NCBI GenBank assembly: GCA_035610365.1 | Contig: CM069433.1 | Coordinates: 194,254,760-194,318,759, forward strand | Direction of reading: 5' to 3' | Length of the DNA stretch: 64,000 bases | DNA from: Aquatica leii | Lineage: Eukaryota; Arthropoda; Insecta; Coleoptera; Lampyridae | Shown: piece after piece, positions 46,691-59,311 of the stretch | How the letters are laid out: each line of letters begins with the position of its first letter | Numbering within the stretch: position 1 is the stretch's first letter | Notes under the pieces: generated by a model | Seen by the model: only the letters and a program-made list of their open reading frames with translations | The model's database searches: none | What the model was told of the DNA's origin: nothing | Position numbers and translations under genes: made by a program

Positions 46691-47100
46691 CCGAGTATAC
46701 AGGTTTTTATGACCTCGGATTCTTCAGGACTGATGGTGTTTTTAGGGAACCCTTTTGATATAATTGCAAGAGCAATTCCCGTCAGAGTGTCCCTAAATGT
46801 CTTTTTTTGGGTTTCTTTGGCCCTTCAACTTTGCTTTACCGGCTGTTTTTGTGACGCCGGTGTGCTACTGCTAGAAAGGTTGCGTTTTGTGCTTCTGTTG
46901 TTCCGGCAGTTGGTACAATTGCGTGCGCCGTCTGGTGTTGCTGTTGCGTTCCTGACGTTCCCGTTTTTTTACTTCTTGTAGGTTTCGCTCTCGTGTCCCC
47001 GCCGTTGGAGTAGAAGCGGTTGCTTGAGTTCTCGATTCTCTCTGTTTTTTAAGCTTTCACCTTGCCGACTCCAAAAACTTTTTAGGCTTTTCAGGTTCGT

Positions 47101-48675
47101 GCTCAGCATCAGCCGATATTTAGTCGATTTAGATAGAAACTTGTTTGCTTAATTTGAGTTTACTGAAATGAAGATTGTTTATGTATATTGACGGAAGTAA
47201 AGTGATTCTTGATTTAGTTGGCTCTAACAGTTTGGTAGATTTAAGGTATTCGTGTCCAGTTATTATAGATAGAAGTAGTAATTTTTCTGAAAATAAATAA
47301 TGTGGGATTGATGAATTTAGTGATTTGTTTACTCGGTTCGACGATGCTGCGGATATTGTAAAGTATTGTCGATTAAAGCAGATGATTTGCACTACACTAT
47401 TTATGTTTTATTTGAAGATAATACTTAATAATTTATTTTCAGTTGACTGTACTTTAATCCTTAATTGCTTAAAACGTAACTAAGACTAGGTTTTTGCAAA
47501 CACACGTCGTTGCATGTAAGCTTACATACTTCGCTATCTGCTTTAAGAAACTTCAGTGGGTAAGTTTTTCAATTGTACTCATTTAAACTTTTTTAATTAG
47601 TGAGTGCCTTACGGTAATATCAATTATTAGCGGGGATTCAAATTTTGTATTGTTATTATTCACCGAGTTAGCTTATGTAATCGGTAGTATTTTTTTCTGT
47701 TTCTTGTATATTATTAATACTATTATATTATCGCTTATAGCAACAAGATAATGGTAATTGTTATTATTTGAAGAAATTATATACACAGTATTACTTCCTC
47801 TCGTTGACTGTTGTTTACATTTGTTTTAATTTCTTGATGGTGGGTTTAGACGTAGTCAGCTAACCGTAGTGACGTGGTTGTTACTAACAGGGCTCACTAA
47901 GATAAAAGTTAGTAACAGTTGATAAAAAAATCATTGAAAGCATGCTGTGTCACACGTCATGGTAAGATGTTGTATCCATAAACCCACAAATTATTTATTA
48001 TTTTGCGCCATTTTTAGAGTTAATAAAAGCAAACTTTAGGAAACAAATTTGGTTTAACTGAATAATAAAAGGAAATAACGAATACATAAGTACCTTGGCC
48101 AAAATTGAACACAGCACTACAAGACCAATTAAAACCATGCAATAAATAACAGGTTACGGTGTTTCTGTCACAAAAAAACATCCGTATTTTGTATTATTGC
48201 TTTTTAATTTATTTCTATAGTTATGTAAAAAGTAAAACAAAAAACATAAATTACAAATAATCGGGACCGAAGAAGGTCAACAAATGAACGTTTGTTTTAA
48301 AAAGCGCAATAAAAGTGCAAAAAATATTAAAACATTTTAACGAAACGCATAGACGCTTCGAGATCGTTTAAGATGATTTGAGGTGATTACCGGAGTGTGT
48401 TAGTAGCCGATTAAGCAAAAATATAAAACGTGTCCGAAGGAGGTTTGAAGTTAATCTAGTCAGTAGTCCAAAGTGGGAAGAATCGGTCTAAATAAATACC
48501 GTTTAACGCGCGTACTAGTAAAAATAAATTCAACGTTGTGTAAGTGAACGTGTTGTTAAGATAAACAAATACCAGTTTAGATAAACAAAAGTGTAAAATT
48601 ATCCACAAAAATTATTTATTATTTTTATATTAATTATTATTTAAATACTCACAACTCCTTTGACGTCACCATCTG
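47101..48675. other. AT-rich intergenic DNA
   Basis: About 1.5 kb. I find no gene or recognised repeat. Confidence 0.45.
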
Positions 48676-51600
48676 CAATGGGACGTATTTTTACACAATC
48701 GAGGCCTTAGACCAGCTGACGATTTGTGGAGAGGTAACTCCAGTTTTTTATGGACCATGGACCGATGAGATGCAGATCTTAAATGTGCAAATATCAAATG
48801 CTTAACAACCTGGTCCGATCGAGCTCTTGCTAGTAGCAGACGTGGCTGGACATTTATACACAGGAGGTCGTCGAGAACTACCATGCGGATTAGTAGCGAA
48901 CACACGTTGAGTGGACACTTATGGGTAAAATGCCAAACATTAGTGTACAGCCTAATATCGCTATGACCACTTTGAACCGATTTGTGAAGAATGCTTCCAT
49001 AACAGATTTGTGGGAACTTGAAGCGCTAGGAATTAAAAAACCTTCTGATAAGCGGACCAAGGAGGAAACAGCCGTGGAACCTAAGGAGCTCTTCTTGCAT
49101 ACCGTTAATGTTAATAAAGATGGGCGTTATGAGGTTTGCCTTCCATGGTTATAGGACCACCCTCCTCTCTCGACTAACTACAAATTGGCGCAAAAGATGT
49201 TGGATTCAGCTGTCTGTAAACTTAAAAATGATTACCTGTTTGAGCAGTACGAGCGCATCTTTTGTGAGTGGGAAGCGGAGGGAATTGTCGAAAAAATCGA
49301 TACATCAGAATGTGTGAATGTGAACCAAGGTCATTATCTCCTTCATAGACCGTTTATTAAGGTAAACAGTAGGACAACAAAAATTCGACCTGTATACGAT
49401 GCGTCCGCGCACGAAAAAGACAGACCATCGTTAAACTATTGCTTGGAGAAAGGGTCCAATTTAATAGAACTAATTTCTTCGTTGCTGTTAAGATTTAGGG
49501 ATAACAAAATAGGTGTTGTGTCCGATATAAGAAAAGCTTGCCTACAAATTAGTATTAACGAGAAAGACCTAGAGTTTCTCAAACTTTTGTGGATTGATGG
49601 CAAGGGCCAAGAGGTCATTTTCCGTCACAAGCGCGTGGTCTTCGGTTTGATTAGTAGCCCATTTCTGCTAGGGGCAACGTTGGAATACCATCTATCTCTG
49701 TGCTTAAAAAGATGCAATGAGGCTGAAACTGTTTATTCCAAGGAGACTGTAGAAAAGTTGAATCGTAGTTTCTTTGTTCATAATTGTGTGACGAGCCTGG
49801 CAGATGAGGAATTGGCCGCAAGATTTATCAAAGAGTCTGTTGCTATTATGATAGAGGATAAATTCAAACTGAGAGAGTCGGAGCGTACCCAGACTTTAAG
49901 ATTAAATACAGTTGTTGAACTATGTCCTATCCTTTGGTTTCAATTGGTGCCCAAGGAAAGATATTTTGACTATAAATTCAAACCTTTTGGAAGAGAATCT
50001 TGACATTGATAATATGGTGGTATCGAAACGTCAGATTCTTTACATAACACAGAAAGTTTTCGATTCGATTAGACATACATGCCCATCTACTTAAACTACC
50101 TAAACTAATGCTGCAGAGATTGTGGAAGGAGTTAACTTGGGACCAGCCAGTGGATGATGTCACGGTTCAAGCATTCAAAAGTTGGATGAAGGATTTGCAT
50201 CACTTGTCGAAGGTTGAGCTACCTCGCTGTATACTGGTAGGCGACCCGGAATCACATGATTTGAGCATACATACATTCTGTGATGCGAGCCAAGATGCTT
50301 ATGCTTGTGTTGTGTTTGTGCGAGTGGTTTTGCGTGGCAAAGTTTCTGTCTTCTTGTTGGCTGCCAAAGCTAGAGTAGCACCCATTCGAGTTCAAAAATG
50401 ACTATACCACGTTTGGAGTTGCTGACGGCAACTATGGGTTCTCGGCTGTATACGCATGTGAGTGAGAACATAGGAAGGCAGATTGACTGTTTTTTCTGGA
50501 CTGATTCGGCTACTGTCGTCTCGTGGATTCAACGAAAAGAAGAGTGGGGTGTATTCGTATGGAATAGAGTGAGCGAGATTTGTAATTTGACTCCAGCGGA
50601 GAAATGGCGCCATTTCATCATCAGAAATACAAAATCCGGCTAATTTGCCCTCGAGGGGATGCTCTCCTAAACAACTCTTTACATCAAGATACGAAGCACA
50701 AAAAAGATCGCCGTTCGTGAATACAACCTGCAACGAGGATGTAACGTCGAGCGCAATAAGAAGTTGGTTACTACGCTTCTAAATTTTGGAGACTGTTGCG
50801 CTTGGCATCTAGACTACTTTTCTAAATATACAAAAACTGTACGAATGATAGCTTGGATACTTCGGTTTGCTCAAAATTGTAAGCGTCCAGATCAGAAACA
50901 GCGTGGTGAATTGTCTTTTGAAGAACAAGACGCGGCAGAGACGTTTATTTTCAAATTGGTGCAAAAGGAAGCGTTTTCTGGTAAGGAGGACAAGAGAATT
51001 AGTGGTCTCAATCCTTTTAGGACGAGCAAGGCCTCATTCGATTAAGATCTAGGGTGTCTAATAGAGAAGACACTGAAAATTATCGGTTCACCATTGTGCT
51101 TCCTTCTAAGCATCCATTGACTAACAGCCTAATCATGAACATACACGTAAAATCATGCCATGTTGGGACTCAGGGTATGTTAAGTTTGCTGAGAGAGAGG
51201 TTTTGGATCTTGGGCGGTAGACGGACAGTCAGATCAGTTATATCCAAGTGTGAAACATGTAGAAGGTACAACGCAAAGCCTTTGACTGTAAAGCCTCCGC
51301 CATTACCATTAGACAGAGTTCGTGACGCACCTTCCTTTGAGGTGACGGGAGTGGATTTGCGGGACCATTGTACCTGAAAAATGGTAACAAGGTTTGGATA
51401 TGTTTGTTTACGTGCGCTGTCTTACGAGCGGTTCATTTAGAGTTGACGACATTCCTGTCCACTTTAAGTTTTCTAAAGGCCTTACGTCGTTTCGTGTCGC
51501 GTCGGGGTAGGCCTCGAACAGTCTACGTCTACAGTGACATGGACGAACTTTGTAGGCACCGAGAATGCCTTATCGCTTCTAGATTGGGACTTGATCTTGT

Positions 51601-51934
51601 GTGAAACGTCCGTTTAGTGCATTCGCTGGCGATTTAATTTTCCCACAGCGGCGTGGTGGGGAGGGTTCTGGGAACGTTTAATTGGAGTGTTGAAACAACT
51701 ATTACGAAAAGTACTGAGTCGCGCGAGATTGAGCTATGAAGACTTATTTACCCTGGTTTGCGAGTGCGAAGCAGTTGTTTATGCGAGACCCTTAACTTAC
51801 CTTTCGGAGGACCCTAAAGAGTTAGTCGCGTTAAGTCCGTCGATGTTTTTGCGCGAGCAAGCGGAGTGTGGTTCACCGGATTGTGACGCTATAGACAATG
51901 CTTCATTGTGTCGGAGGGTGCGTAAGATTCAAGC

Positions 51935-51942
51935 TTTACGGG
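51935..51942. repeat. 8-bp target-site duplication TTTACGGG, left copy
   Basis: Identical to 53188-53195 on the other side of the inserted element. Eight bases is the hAT superfamily length. Confidence 0.85.
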
Positions 51943-53187
51943 CAGTGTTGGGATGTACCTAGGTAAATGTACCTAGGTACAAGTACCTAGGTAGTTTTTG
52001 TGTACCTAAGTACCTAGAAAGGTACTTTTTAATTTATGTACCTTTACCTGTACCTAGGTACTTTTTAGAAAGTACCTTTGTACCTATGTACCTAATAAAA
52101 TAGGTACTTTTAAGCGTACATGTATTGTACAGTTTATATATTTGTTTCGGATTTAATCACATTTGAAATTACTAAAATCTTCCAAAAATAGTACATGACC
52201 TACGCAATTTTTCCTTAATGATACCCGAAGGGTACCGCTAATGTGTATAAAACTTCCTTGTTAAAAGTGCAAATGTAGGCAGTGACAGCACACTTAAAGA
52301 CAGCCCTCGGATGAATCAATTACAACAATGCAATCGGACTGTTAACATGAGTAGCCAGGGTATCAAACCGAATGCGATAAATTTCAAAACGTAATAATTT
52401 GTGATGATTTTTAGAGAAAAGGGTTGTGGAGTTTTAGGAAAAAGCAAACAATTACTGATTATATAACACAATGACATTATAATAAAATTTATTACGAATC
52501 GTATTTCTGCTTATATAAACAATACGTGCTTAATGACTTATTCTAAAAATGACATATTTGAGTTTGTATTATACTAAATTACATAAACATAGCCGAGAAC
52601 ATAAGTATAACGGGTATAACCAACGGTATAACATAAATGCTGTAAGCACGACCTCAACGAAAATTAAGGTGTCGTATATGTCGAATAGCAACTCTTCTCG
52701 GATAAGTACAAATGATCGAAAAACATTTAAGAAGAAGTAATCCTATTTTTATTATTAAATAATGCACTTCATACAATAAACAACAATAGCATTGCTCAAT
52801 AAACTGCAATTACAAAAGTTGTATAAATGTTAATATCTTTACTGAGATTCACACCATCAGCTACTGTGTGTGTCATCAACAGTGATTAATATAATAGCGT
52901 CGTTGATTGATTTCAATCACTTCATGCATTTTATAGCTGTAATTATTTCTATCGTTTTTCAATGAGATCGCACAAATAAGAGTTGGCTTACTAAATTTGT
53001 ATTTTCTATGATCATAAATAAGTACCTAAAAAGTACCTGAAATTCTAAGGTACATTTTTTTTGTACCTGTACCTGTACCTAGGTACGTTTGCCAAATCTG
53101 TACCTGGACCTGTACTTAGGTACTTTTAAATAAATGTACCTGTACCTGTACCTAGGTACCAAAAAATGAGTACCTGTCACAACACTG
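51943..53187. mobile_element. hAT-type non-autonomous transposon with TACCTAGGTAC arrays
   Basis: The 1,245-bp element starts CAGTGTTGGGA and ends in CAACACTG, giving terminal inverted repeats CAGTGTTG. It is flanked by the perfect duplication TTTACGGG. Just inside each end lies a cluster of GTACCT words, many forming the palindrome TACCTAGGTAC (51953-52110 and 53020-53175). The middle is AT-rich and encodes no transposase, so it must depend on an autonomous hAT element elsewhere. It inserted into Bel/Pao integrase sequence, so it is younger than that fossil. Confidence 0.85.
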
Positions 53188-54030
53188 TTTACGGGAAGAA
53201 CTTCGGCCTCGATTTCGCATCGAGTACCTTAGACAATTGAAGCTTTTGTGTGACAAAAAGACTGATCGTCAAATTGTGATTGGCGAATTGGTGCTTGTCG
53301 GCGACGACAACAACAAACGTTTACTGGCCAGTTGGTCGAATCGTGGAAATTTTACCGGGTAAGGATGGCCTAGTTCGTTTGGTTAGAGTAGAATCCGCTA
53401 GGAGGCCGTTATTAAGGCTACTGCAAAGACTGTATCCCCTAGAATGTGACAGTGTTCTGGAGTTCGATTCCGGCGATGGAGACGGGCTGCAACACGGCGA
53501 CGATGAGACGTTGGAAATCCAGATGGCTCCGATTCCAAATGCATCTTTGTGCGTAGTGATAGTGTCAGTGCGGGAGTGTTAATGCCGAAAGTAAAAGCGA
53601 CGCGAAGTGGTCATGTTTGTACAGTACCGCGACGTTTTCTGTAATTGTAGTATTAGTATCTGGTTATGTACATACTTGTATAATACTTTGCTTTTGTATT
53701 ACATGTTTAGTTTGAGGAACATTTTGTTGTCTCAAAACAATCCTCAGGTGTGAGAATGTCAGAGACCGTAATTATATCAATAGTTTTGATAGTGCAATGC
53801 GACACTATTGCAACATGTCAATTCTAGGTTTATTTTCACTCTGTGGTTTTCTTTTCTTGTCAATTTTAGTTGTAAGGTCAATGTGTGTGAATTTTTGGCG
53901 GAATGGGATTGCCGAATTTTTCTAGAAGGTATTTGTGTGTGTTATAGTTTTGTACCGATTTTGATTTGTTGAATTGCTGTTAATTAATGTGGGCCGAAAC
54001 ATCCAATAAAATAATAAAGAAAACTGTGTA

Positions 54031-55648
54031 TGTTTTGTTCGCGTACTAAGTTTTATTTTATTCATCGAACCGTCGATGCCGCAAAAATTTCTACTTTCGC
54101 TTCTCTTATCAAAAATTTTACAAACATAACCTAGGTTTTGAAACAAGTAACATTGCCAACAACAGTTTTTAATCAAAACTTAAGGAGACAATGGTTACTA
54201 CGGTAACGACGTAACTATAACAACTACTTCGAATAACTGACCTGACTCGTTTAAAGCGCTTTTATACATTTCCGCTATGTTATTAAGCACTAATTTTCTT
54301 TGTAAAACACCCCAAAGTAAATTTCAGTCACAGAATGAACTTACTCAATCTGAATCATACACTAAAAATTAGCATACACAATAGTCATAAAACGTAATGT
54401 GTGCCAACAGTCCACCATATTTGACAGTTGATTTGTCACGTGGTTTGGAATGGTCTATTGTAGCTTGGTAACCCTGATGCGCAGTACAAATTTATGGCTG
54501 TGTTTATGAATCGCATATTCTCGTAATAATTCAAACGTTGTTTTATTCTTTTGTAAGCAGTTTAATTAAAGTTACAACTAAATAAAAGATGCAACAAAAG
54601 CATTTTATAAAGAACACAACTCTTTAGCGTCTTGTAAAAGTTTAAATGGTGTATTTGGGTGTAATACATAAGGTATGATTCGAAATGTTAATCACAAGAT
54701 ATGCAACACACACTGCTTTAGTATAAATCTTAAAACAAAATGTTATATATATCAAATGGTCGCATTCAGCAGAAAAAGCTGCTACTGCTACCTCGAAAAA
54801 CTTGGTAGCGATATGTTACTATTGCGCTAACAACACCTGTTAAAATGCAGTTAAATATCAAAAACAAATTGTATTTTTGTTGTTATTTATAATTTATAGT
54901 ATCTTTCAATAAGTAAATTGATGTTACACTGAATAAAAGTTATTATGAAGATACTACTACTAAGATACTAAAAAGAGCAACATATATAATTTCTTCTTGA
55001 TTAGCCATATTTTTCAAATTTAACAGTTTCCCACTCGCACAGCACGAACAGATGTTAGCTTCGCTGAATTTGTAGGATATGAATAAATTCGTTACTTTAA
55101 ATGGCGACCGCTTTCTAACGTCATTCGATATAATTTCGATGTAGCGGTTGATAGCTTGTTGTTTACTGTTAGGTCTGCTGAACGCGACCAATGTCATTAT
55201 TTATTTTCTTCAACTTTAAAATGTTTTTCAAATTGTACTATCGCGTTTAAATTAAGTATGCAACTAAAGTTACAAATTTTTTTAGATAAAGAGGCACGGC
55301 ATTTAGCGACTGCGAACTTAGTTTATTAACGCACTACACTATTTTTTTATATTTATGTTTGAATTAATTCTTTCAATGAATACTTTAAGGCGCATCCTGT
55401 ATAAAAGAACGTTACTAATTATAAGTAATTTTTAATTTTAAAAATTTGCGTTGGTATCATAAGTTGGTATTAAACAAGTTTATTCTAATCTTCGCCATTA
55501 TATGTGTATTTGTTTATATAAACCAAATACTTAAAACAAATTGTTAATACCGATTTTTCATTGAAAATAATTGAAAACTTGTTCTACTGTAAGTATTTAC
55601 TTGGATTGTTAAGAAACGAAAGAATCATAACAAAATATAATAGACACA
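54031..55648. other. intergenic DNA upstream of VPS72
   Basis: AT-rich. A minus-strand open frame of 84 codons at 54943-55197 (MTLVAFSRPNSKQQAINRYI) has no resemblance I can name, and I do not call it a gene. The last 450 bp before 55649 should contain the VPS72 promoter and 5' untranslated region, but no distinctive motif stands out. Confidence 0.4.
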
Positions 55649-57172
55649 ATGAAGGACCGGGGACGACGTACTACCGCGGGTAATCGCATGGCCAAACTTC
55701 TAAACGAAGAGGAGGAGTGCCAGGACGAATTCTACAAAGTCAACTACGGAGGTTTTCAAGAAACCGCTACTGATAATGAATACGAGTAAATTGAATATCT
55801 TATGAGTTAGCATATACTGAGTAATAATTTTAGAGCCGAAGAAGAAGGCGAAGATCAGGTGGATTCCGATTTTAGTATTGATGAGAACGATGAACCAGTA
55901 TCCGACAATGAGGAAGAAAGTCAAAGGAAAAAACGTCGTTTAGTAACAAAAGCTTATAAGGTACAATATTTAAGCGTGTTACAAAAACATAATTAACAAA
56001 TCTTTTTTAATTAGGAGCCGGCCCCAAAGCAGAAACCAAAATCTCCCAAACCAAAAACTACAGCTACAAAAGAACCCAGCGATCAACAACAAACATCTGA
56101 CCAAGGAGGTGTGTAATTTAACCTTTAAAAATACATTTTTCTTCAACCCATTAACTGTTAATAATGCTTTAAGTCACTGTATTTTTCGTAAATAGTATTA
56201 AAACATAGAAATTTCAAATTTGTATTATTTTTGTTTGATAAACCTCAAATCACTTCTTTCATGCTTTCGAAAAATCAGCAAATTTTGCTATCGGCTTTAG
56301 TAAGTATTTAAGTTGTTGGTTATACAATATAATATTCCTTTATGTGTAGAACGTAAATCAATTAGAAAATCGACAGCAGCAAAATCTGCTGCAACAGCGC
56401 AACGTGTAAAAATTCGAACTCTCGAACAAAAAAGGAAAATCAAACGACCTAAAGAGGACGAATGGATACCAACTCAAGCTGAACTCTTGGAAGAAGCTAA
56501 AATAACCGAGTTGGAAAACGTACAAGCTCTAGGTAAAAAATCTGCAAAAGTTACAATGTTTTTGCTAATGACGTTTTTAGAAAGATACCAGAAAATGGAA
56601 AGTGAAAAGAAATCGAGACGACCATTTAAGCGGACACGTTTTGGGCCTATCATTCGTTACCATTCCATGAAGATTCCTTTAATAGAAGAAATTGAACCAG
56701 AAACAGAGTAAGTTTTTTCTGTGTGACTGAAAAGCATTTTAATTTGTTTTTTAGTAAACCGATCAAAGACGAAAAAGAAGATACCGAGAAATTCTACGAA
56801 AGAACTTTTATCACATTTTTAGATGATCCTAAAGATGCAGTCTTTAAAAGTTGTATGAAAGTGCGACCACAACCTAAAGTGCCAACAAAGTTGCGTTGTA
56901 CTATAACAAAGTGAGTTTAGGCACAGAATGTTTGCAAATATTAGTGTTTGGTTTTCAGAAAACCAGCAAAATACGTTGATCCTCTTACTTGTTTACCTTA
57001 TCACGATATACTTAGTTTTAAGTTAATTCGTGAAGCTTATTATCAGCAGCTAGAAGCACATGGAGATCGGAACGATCCAGTAATGGGTAAATGGTTAGAA
57101 TGGTATTCAAAGAATAAAGAAAAAACGAGACAGTTTAGATTAAATAAAACGACGATTGTCAAAGTTAATTAA
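55649..57172 (+). CDS. VPS72: VPS72 / YL-1, histone H2A.Z-chaperone subunit of SRCAP/TIP60-type complexes
   Basis: Six exons: 55649-55785, 55834-55960, 56015-56108, 56350-56707, 56755-56910, 56959-57172. Together they give 361 residues, close to the 364 of human VPS72. All junctions are GT-AG and the frame holds throughout. The N-terminus (RTTAGNRMAKLLNEEE, DEFYKVNYGGFQE) and the acidic block before KKRRLVTKAYK form the YL-1 region that binds H2A.Z-H2B. The middle is lysine-rich. YERTFITFLDDP and the C-terminal KYVDPLTCLPYHD with FKLIREAYY form the YL1-C domain. Known homologues act in the nucleus in depositing H2A.Z into chromatin. The introns are very short (47-54 nt), except the third (241 nt). 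AK8 converges on it from the right. Confidence 0.93.
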
Positions 57173-57258
57173 TTTTTTACTGTATTTTGTCTATACGTAG
57201 TAGTAAAAATATTGATGAATAATTTGATAGCAAAATGTGTATTAAGCAATTAGTTTTA
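57173..57258. other. shared 3' intergenic gap of VPS72 and AK8
   Basis: Only 86 bp separate the two stop codons of these convergent genes, so their 3' untranslated regions probably overlap. No canonical AATAAA is visible in the gap on either strand. Confidence 0.6.
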
Positions 57259-58876
57259 TCATGTAACATTTGATTGGCTGGTGTCGGAAATACTTGGACA
57301 TGTACATGACACGGAATCGTTTTCAACTTTATTTGGATTTCTTGGAGGACACGCTGGAGCAGCTCTAACGATAATAGAGCATATAGATTCGTAAACCCAT
57401 CGCTGCAGTTGATCTCCATTCACTACTGCTGCAGATTCTCCACAATAACTTCGTAAGCTACCATAATTTTCGCAATAGAATTGTAACTAAGTCAAAGATA
57501 GAAACCTATAACATTATTAATAAAACTTCGTTACATACTTCTGCTTCCACAACACTAGGAGCATCTTTAGGATGTGTCGCCAAAACTTTATTCATGAAGA
57601 ATTCGTGGTGATCTAACACATTACTTACACTACCAGTGTTGACATTAACTTTTCTATGCAACAAACGATCTTTACACACACTCAAATTGCAGTCGATGAA
57701 AATAACTCTAAAACATTACAGTATTATCTAAATTTACACATTTCTTAATGTACCTGTTTGGAGGAGTGTCTAAACAATCAAGATAACGAAAGTCGGTAAT
57801 GGTAAACGGAAACCCAGTCATCACCCACCCTTGTTGTAAACAATCGGGCTTTAGCACTCTCTGCTCAATAACTTTCATTAACAAATTCGATTGAAAACAA
57901 ACATCGTCTTGGCAATTCCTTAGCTGCTCTCCTAATTCATTCTGCGATACCCACGCTTGACAAAGCAGGTACTCAAAATCGACTAAAATTTATTATAAAT
58001 TGGGAAAGTAAACGTTTTGTACCGTGTATCAAATTTAAATTTTCTTCTAATAATCTCGCCTGTGTTTTTCTTCCACAGCCACGTGGACCTAATAACACAA
58101 TCCTCGGTTGCTTTGGCCCTCCAACACCTTTCTTAATTTTTATGTATTCGTAACATTCTTCAACGATTTCGAAAATACTTTTCCGCTCTAAATAAACTTC
58201 CTGGAAATTATTACGTAGCATCTGTATTGGTGTTTAGTTACCATTAAGCAATGCTGAAAAGCATCTCTTATACCCATGATGGTTCTACGATATTCGGGCC
58301 ATCCACCTTGTACCTGGCAATACAGCAACTCGTTCAGAGGTGGGTTATATGGAGCAACAAGATGAATAACGTGAGTTGGTAGAATACCAGCTTGAAGGAT
58401 AGCTTTAGCCTCAGTCGCATTTTTAATACAATCTTTTGAAGAGTTGTTCTTAAGCGATAGCTTCATTTTATCATATCATACTTACCTACTAATATCCAAC
58501 CACGAACTTGTTCCGATCTGACTATTCTGTCTAAAACACGTGCTAAGACCTTAGGATTTAACTCAGAGCGTTTCTTGTCTTTAAAATACTCCATGATCAT
58601 ACTATCGTTTATAACCGTTTGTTTCGTGTAATAAGTAATTTGTGAAGCAACTTCATAAGTGTTCACTTTTGGAGATGACAAAAGCACTACTCGTGCAACA
58701 TCTACACTTTTGGCGGCATGCACCAATAACTGTTTTAAAAAGCATATGTGATCTACTGGTTGTTGTATAACCAGTTCTCGTGCAAGTTCAGTAAAGAGTT
58801 CATGTATCCGATGCTTTTCTAAATAAGGTATGTGCCAAGGAGGCATAGTTAATTTTCGTTTAGTACCGTCACTCAT
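57259..58876 (-). CDS. AK8: adenylate kinase 8, with degenerate P-loops
   Basis: Six exons on the minus strand: 58876-58486, 58432-58242, 58200-58023, 57982-57754, 57707-57539, 57486-57259. They give 461 residues against 479 in human AK8, with all GT-AG junctions in frame. The N-terminus (HRIHELFTELARELVIQQPV) matches the AK8 dimerisation-like segment. Lobe 1 (about 60-190) keeps RGWILV and GILPTHVIHL, but its P-loop has become SSPKVNTYE (67-75). Lobe 2 has GPRGCGRKT (232-240), with arginine at the usual Walker lysine, and GFPF (310-313) in place of GxPR. The family reversibly moves phosphate between AMP and ATP and is linked to cilia. This copy may be weak or inactive. Introns are 40-53 nt. 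Confidence 0.9.
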
Positions 58877-58989
58877 TTTCTTTTTGTTTAAATTCCAAAT
58901 TAAAATATACTTAACGTTTTTAGACAATATTTTAATAAATAACTGATCACTTGGCAACTGCTTTTGAACATATAGGTAATATCAAAAAT
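58877..58989 (-). promoter_or_regulatory. AK8 5' flank squeezed against the satellite
   Basis: Only about 110-140 bp separate the AK8 start codon from satellite-like DNA. The minimal promoter must therefore lie here or inside the array edge. No TATA or initiator word is convincing. Confidence 0.3.
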
Positions 58990-59311
58990 TTGTTTTGTAA
59001 AAAGCATGTAGTATATACATTATATTACCAACATATTTACAAAGAAAAAACAGTTAACAAATAAACAGGAAGCTTGTAAATTGAAATTAAAATTTAAGGT
59101 AGGTAACTTACAATAATCTTTTAGAAGAAACTTTTATACGTCGATTTTAGATGTAAATTAAAAATATTTTAATAGGAATCGATCTAAAAGGTCTAAAACT
59201 AATTAAAAATAATAAAACTTATTTAGGCAAAGAGCGTTAAGCCTTGTTAATCAAAAATTTCGATTTGTCAAAAAAAAAATATTTTTAATTGTAATTATTT
59301 AAATATACTTG
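58990..59311 (+). repeat. diverged edge unit of the satellite
   Basis: Shares with the main units the blocks AAACAGGAAGCTTGTAAATT, the GTTAAGCCTTGTTAATC word and TTCGATTTGTCAAA. It lacks the internal 100 bp around CACTACACGTCACG and is clearly diverged, as is usual at array edges. Confidence 0.7.

Larger units (their letters stand above)
42230..47100 (-). mobile_element. LINE fossil, I-type with RNase H
   Basis: Minus-strand parts in 5'-3' order: an ORF1 remnant (about 46.7-47.1 kb and 45.65-45.88 kb, with SIPLGEDRELEIIYLKDLPA); endonuclease pieces (about 45.0-45.4 kb, with DLVAAK, GFGYLPYD); reverse transcriptase (ALGAFLDIERAFDN-type block near 43.98 kb; ALGYADDFTIITKVRFGATV at about 43.77 kb); RNase H (WYTDAAKNCNSTGAGVYE, about 42.95 kb); and a C-terminal zinc-type tail near 42.4-42.5 kb. 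RNase H after RT points to the I group. Many stops and frame changes make it inactive. It is split by a plus-strand R1-like piece at about 45870-46690. Confidence 0.75.
48680..54030 (+). mobile_element. Bel/Pao LTR-element fossil
   Basis: The plus strand runs through the Pao-type order. First are protease-region remnants (DIYTGGRRELPCGLVA, about 48.85 kb) and LWELEALGIK. RT follows at 49.2-50.0 kb (KIRPVYDASAHEKDRPSLNY, SDIRKACLQISINE, HKRVVFGLISSPFLLGATLE), then RNase H at 50.25-50.65 kb. Integrase follows (SCHVGTQGMLSLLRERFWIL, CETCRRYNAKPL, VWICLFTCAVLRAVHLEL, FWERLIGVLKQLLRKVL). The integrase C-terminal domain (LVLVGDDNN, WPVGRIVEILPGKDGLVRLV) lies beyond a hAT-type insertion. The end, including a possible 3' LTR near 53.6-54.0 kb, is approximate. 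Broken, with many breaks (of order ten). Confidence 0.8.

Noticed and set aside
51943-53187. Simple microsatellite of GTACCT
   Set aside because: The repeats are confined to the two ends of an element with inverted termini and an 8-bp target duplication, so they are subterminal motifs of a transposon.
54943-55197. An 84-codon minus-strand gene upstream of VPS72
   Set aside because: It has an ATG start but no recognisable domain, no clear splice signal and no supporting context. In AT-rich DNA a frame of this length can occur by chance.
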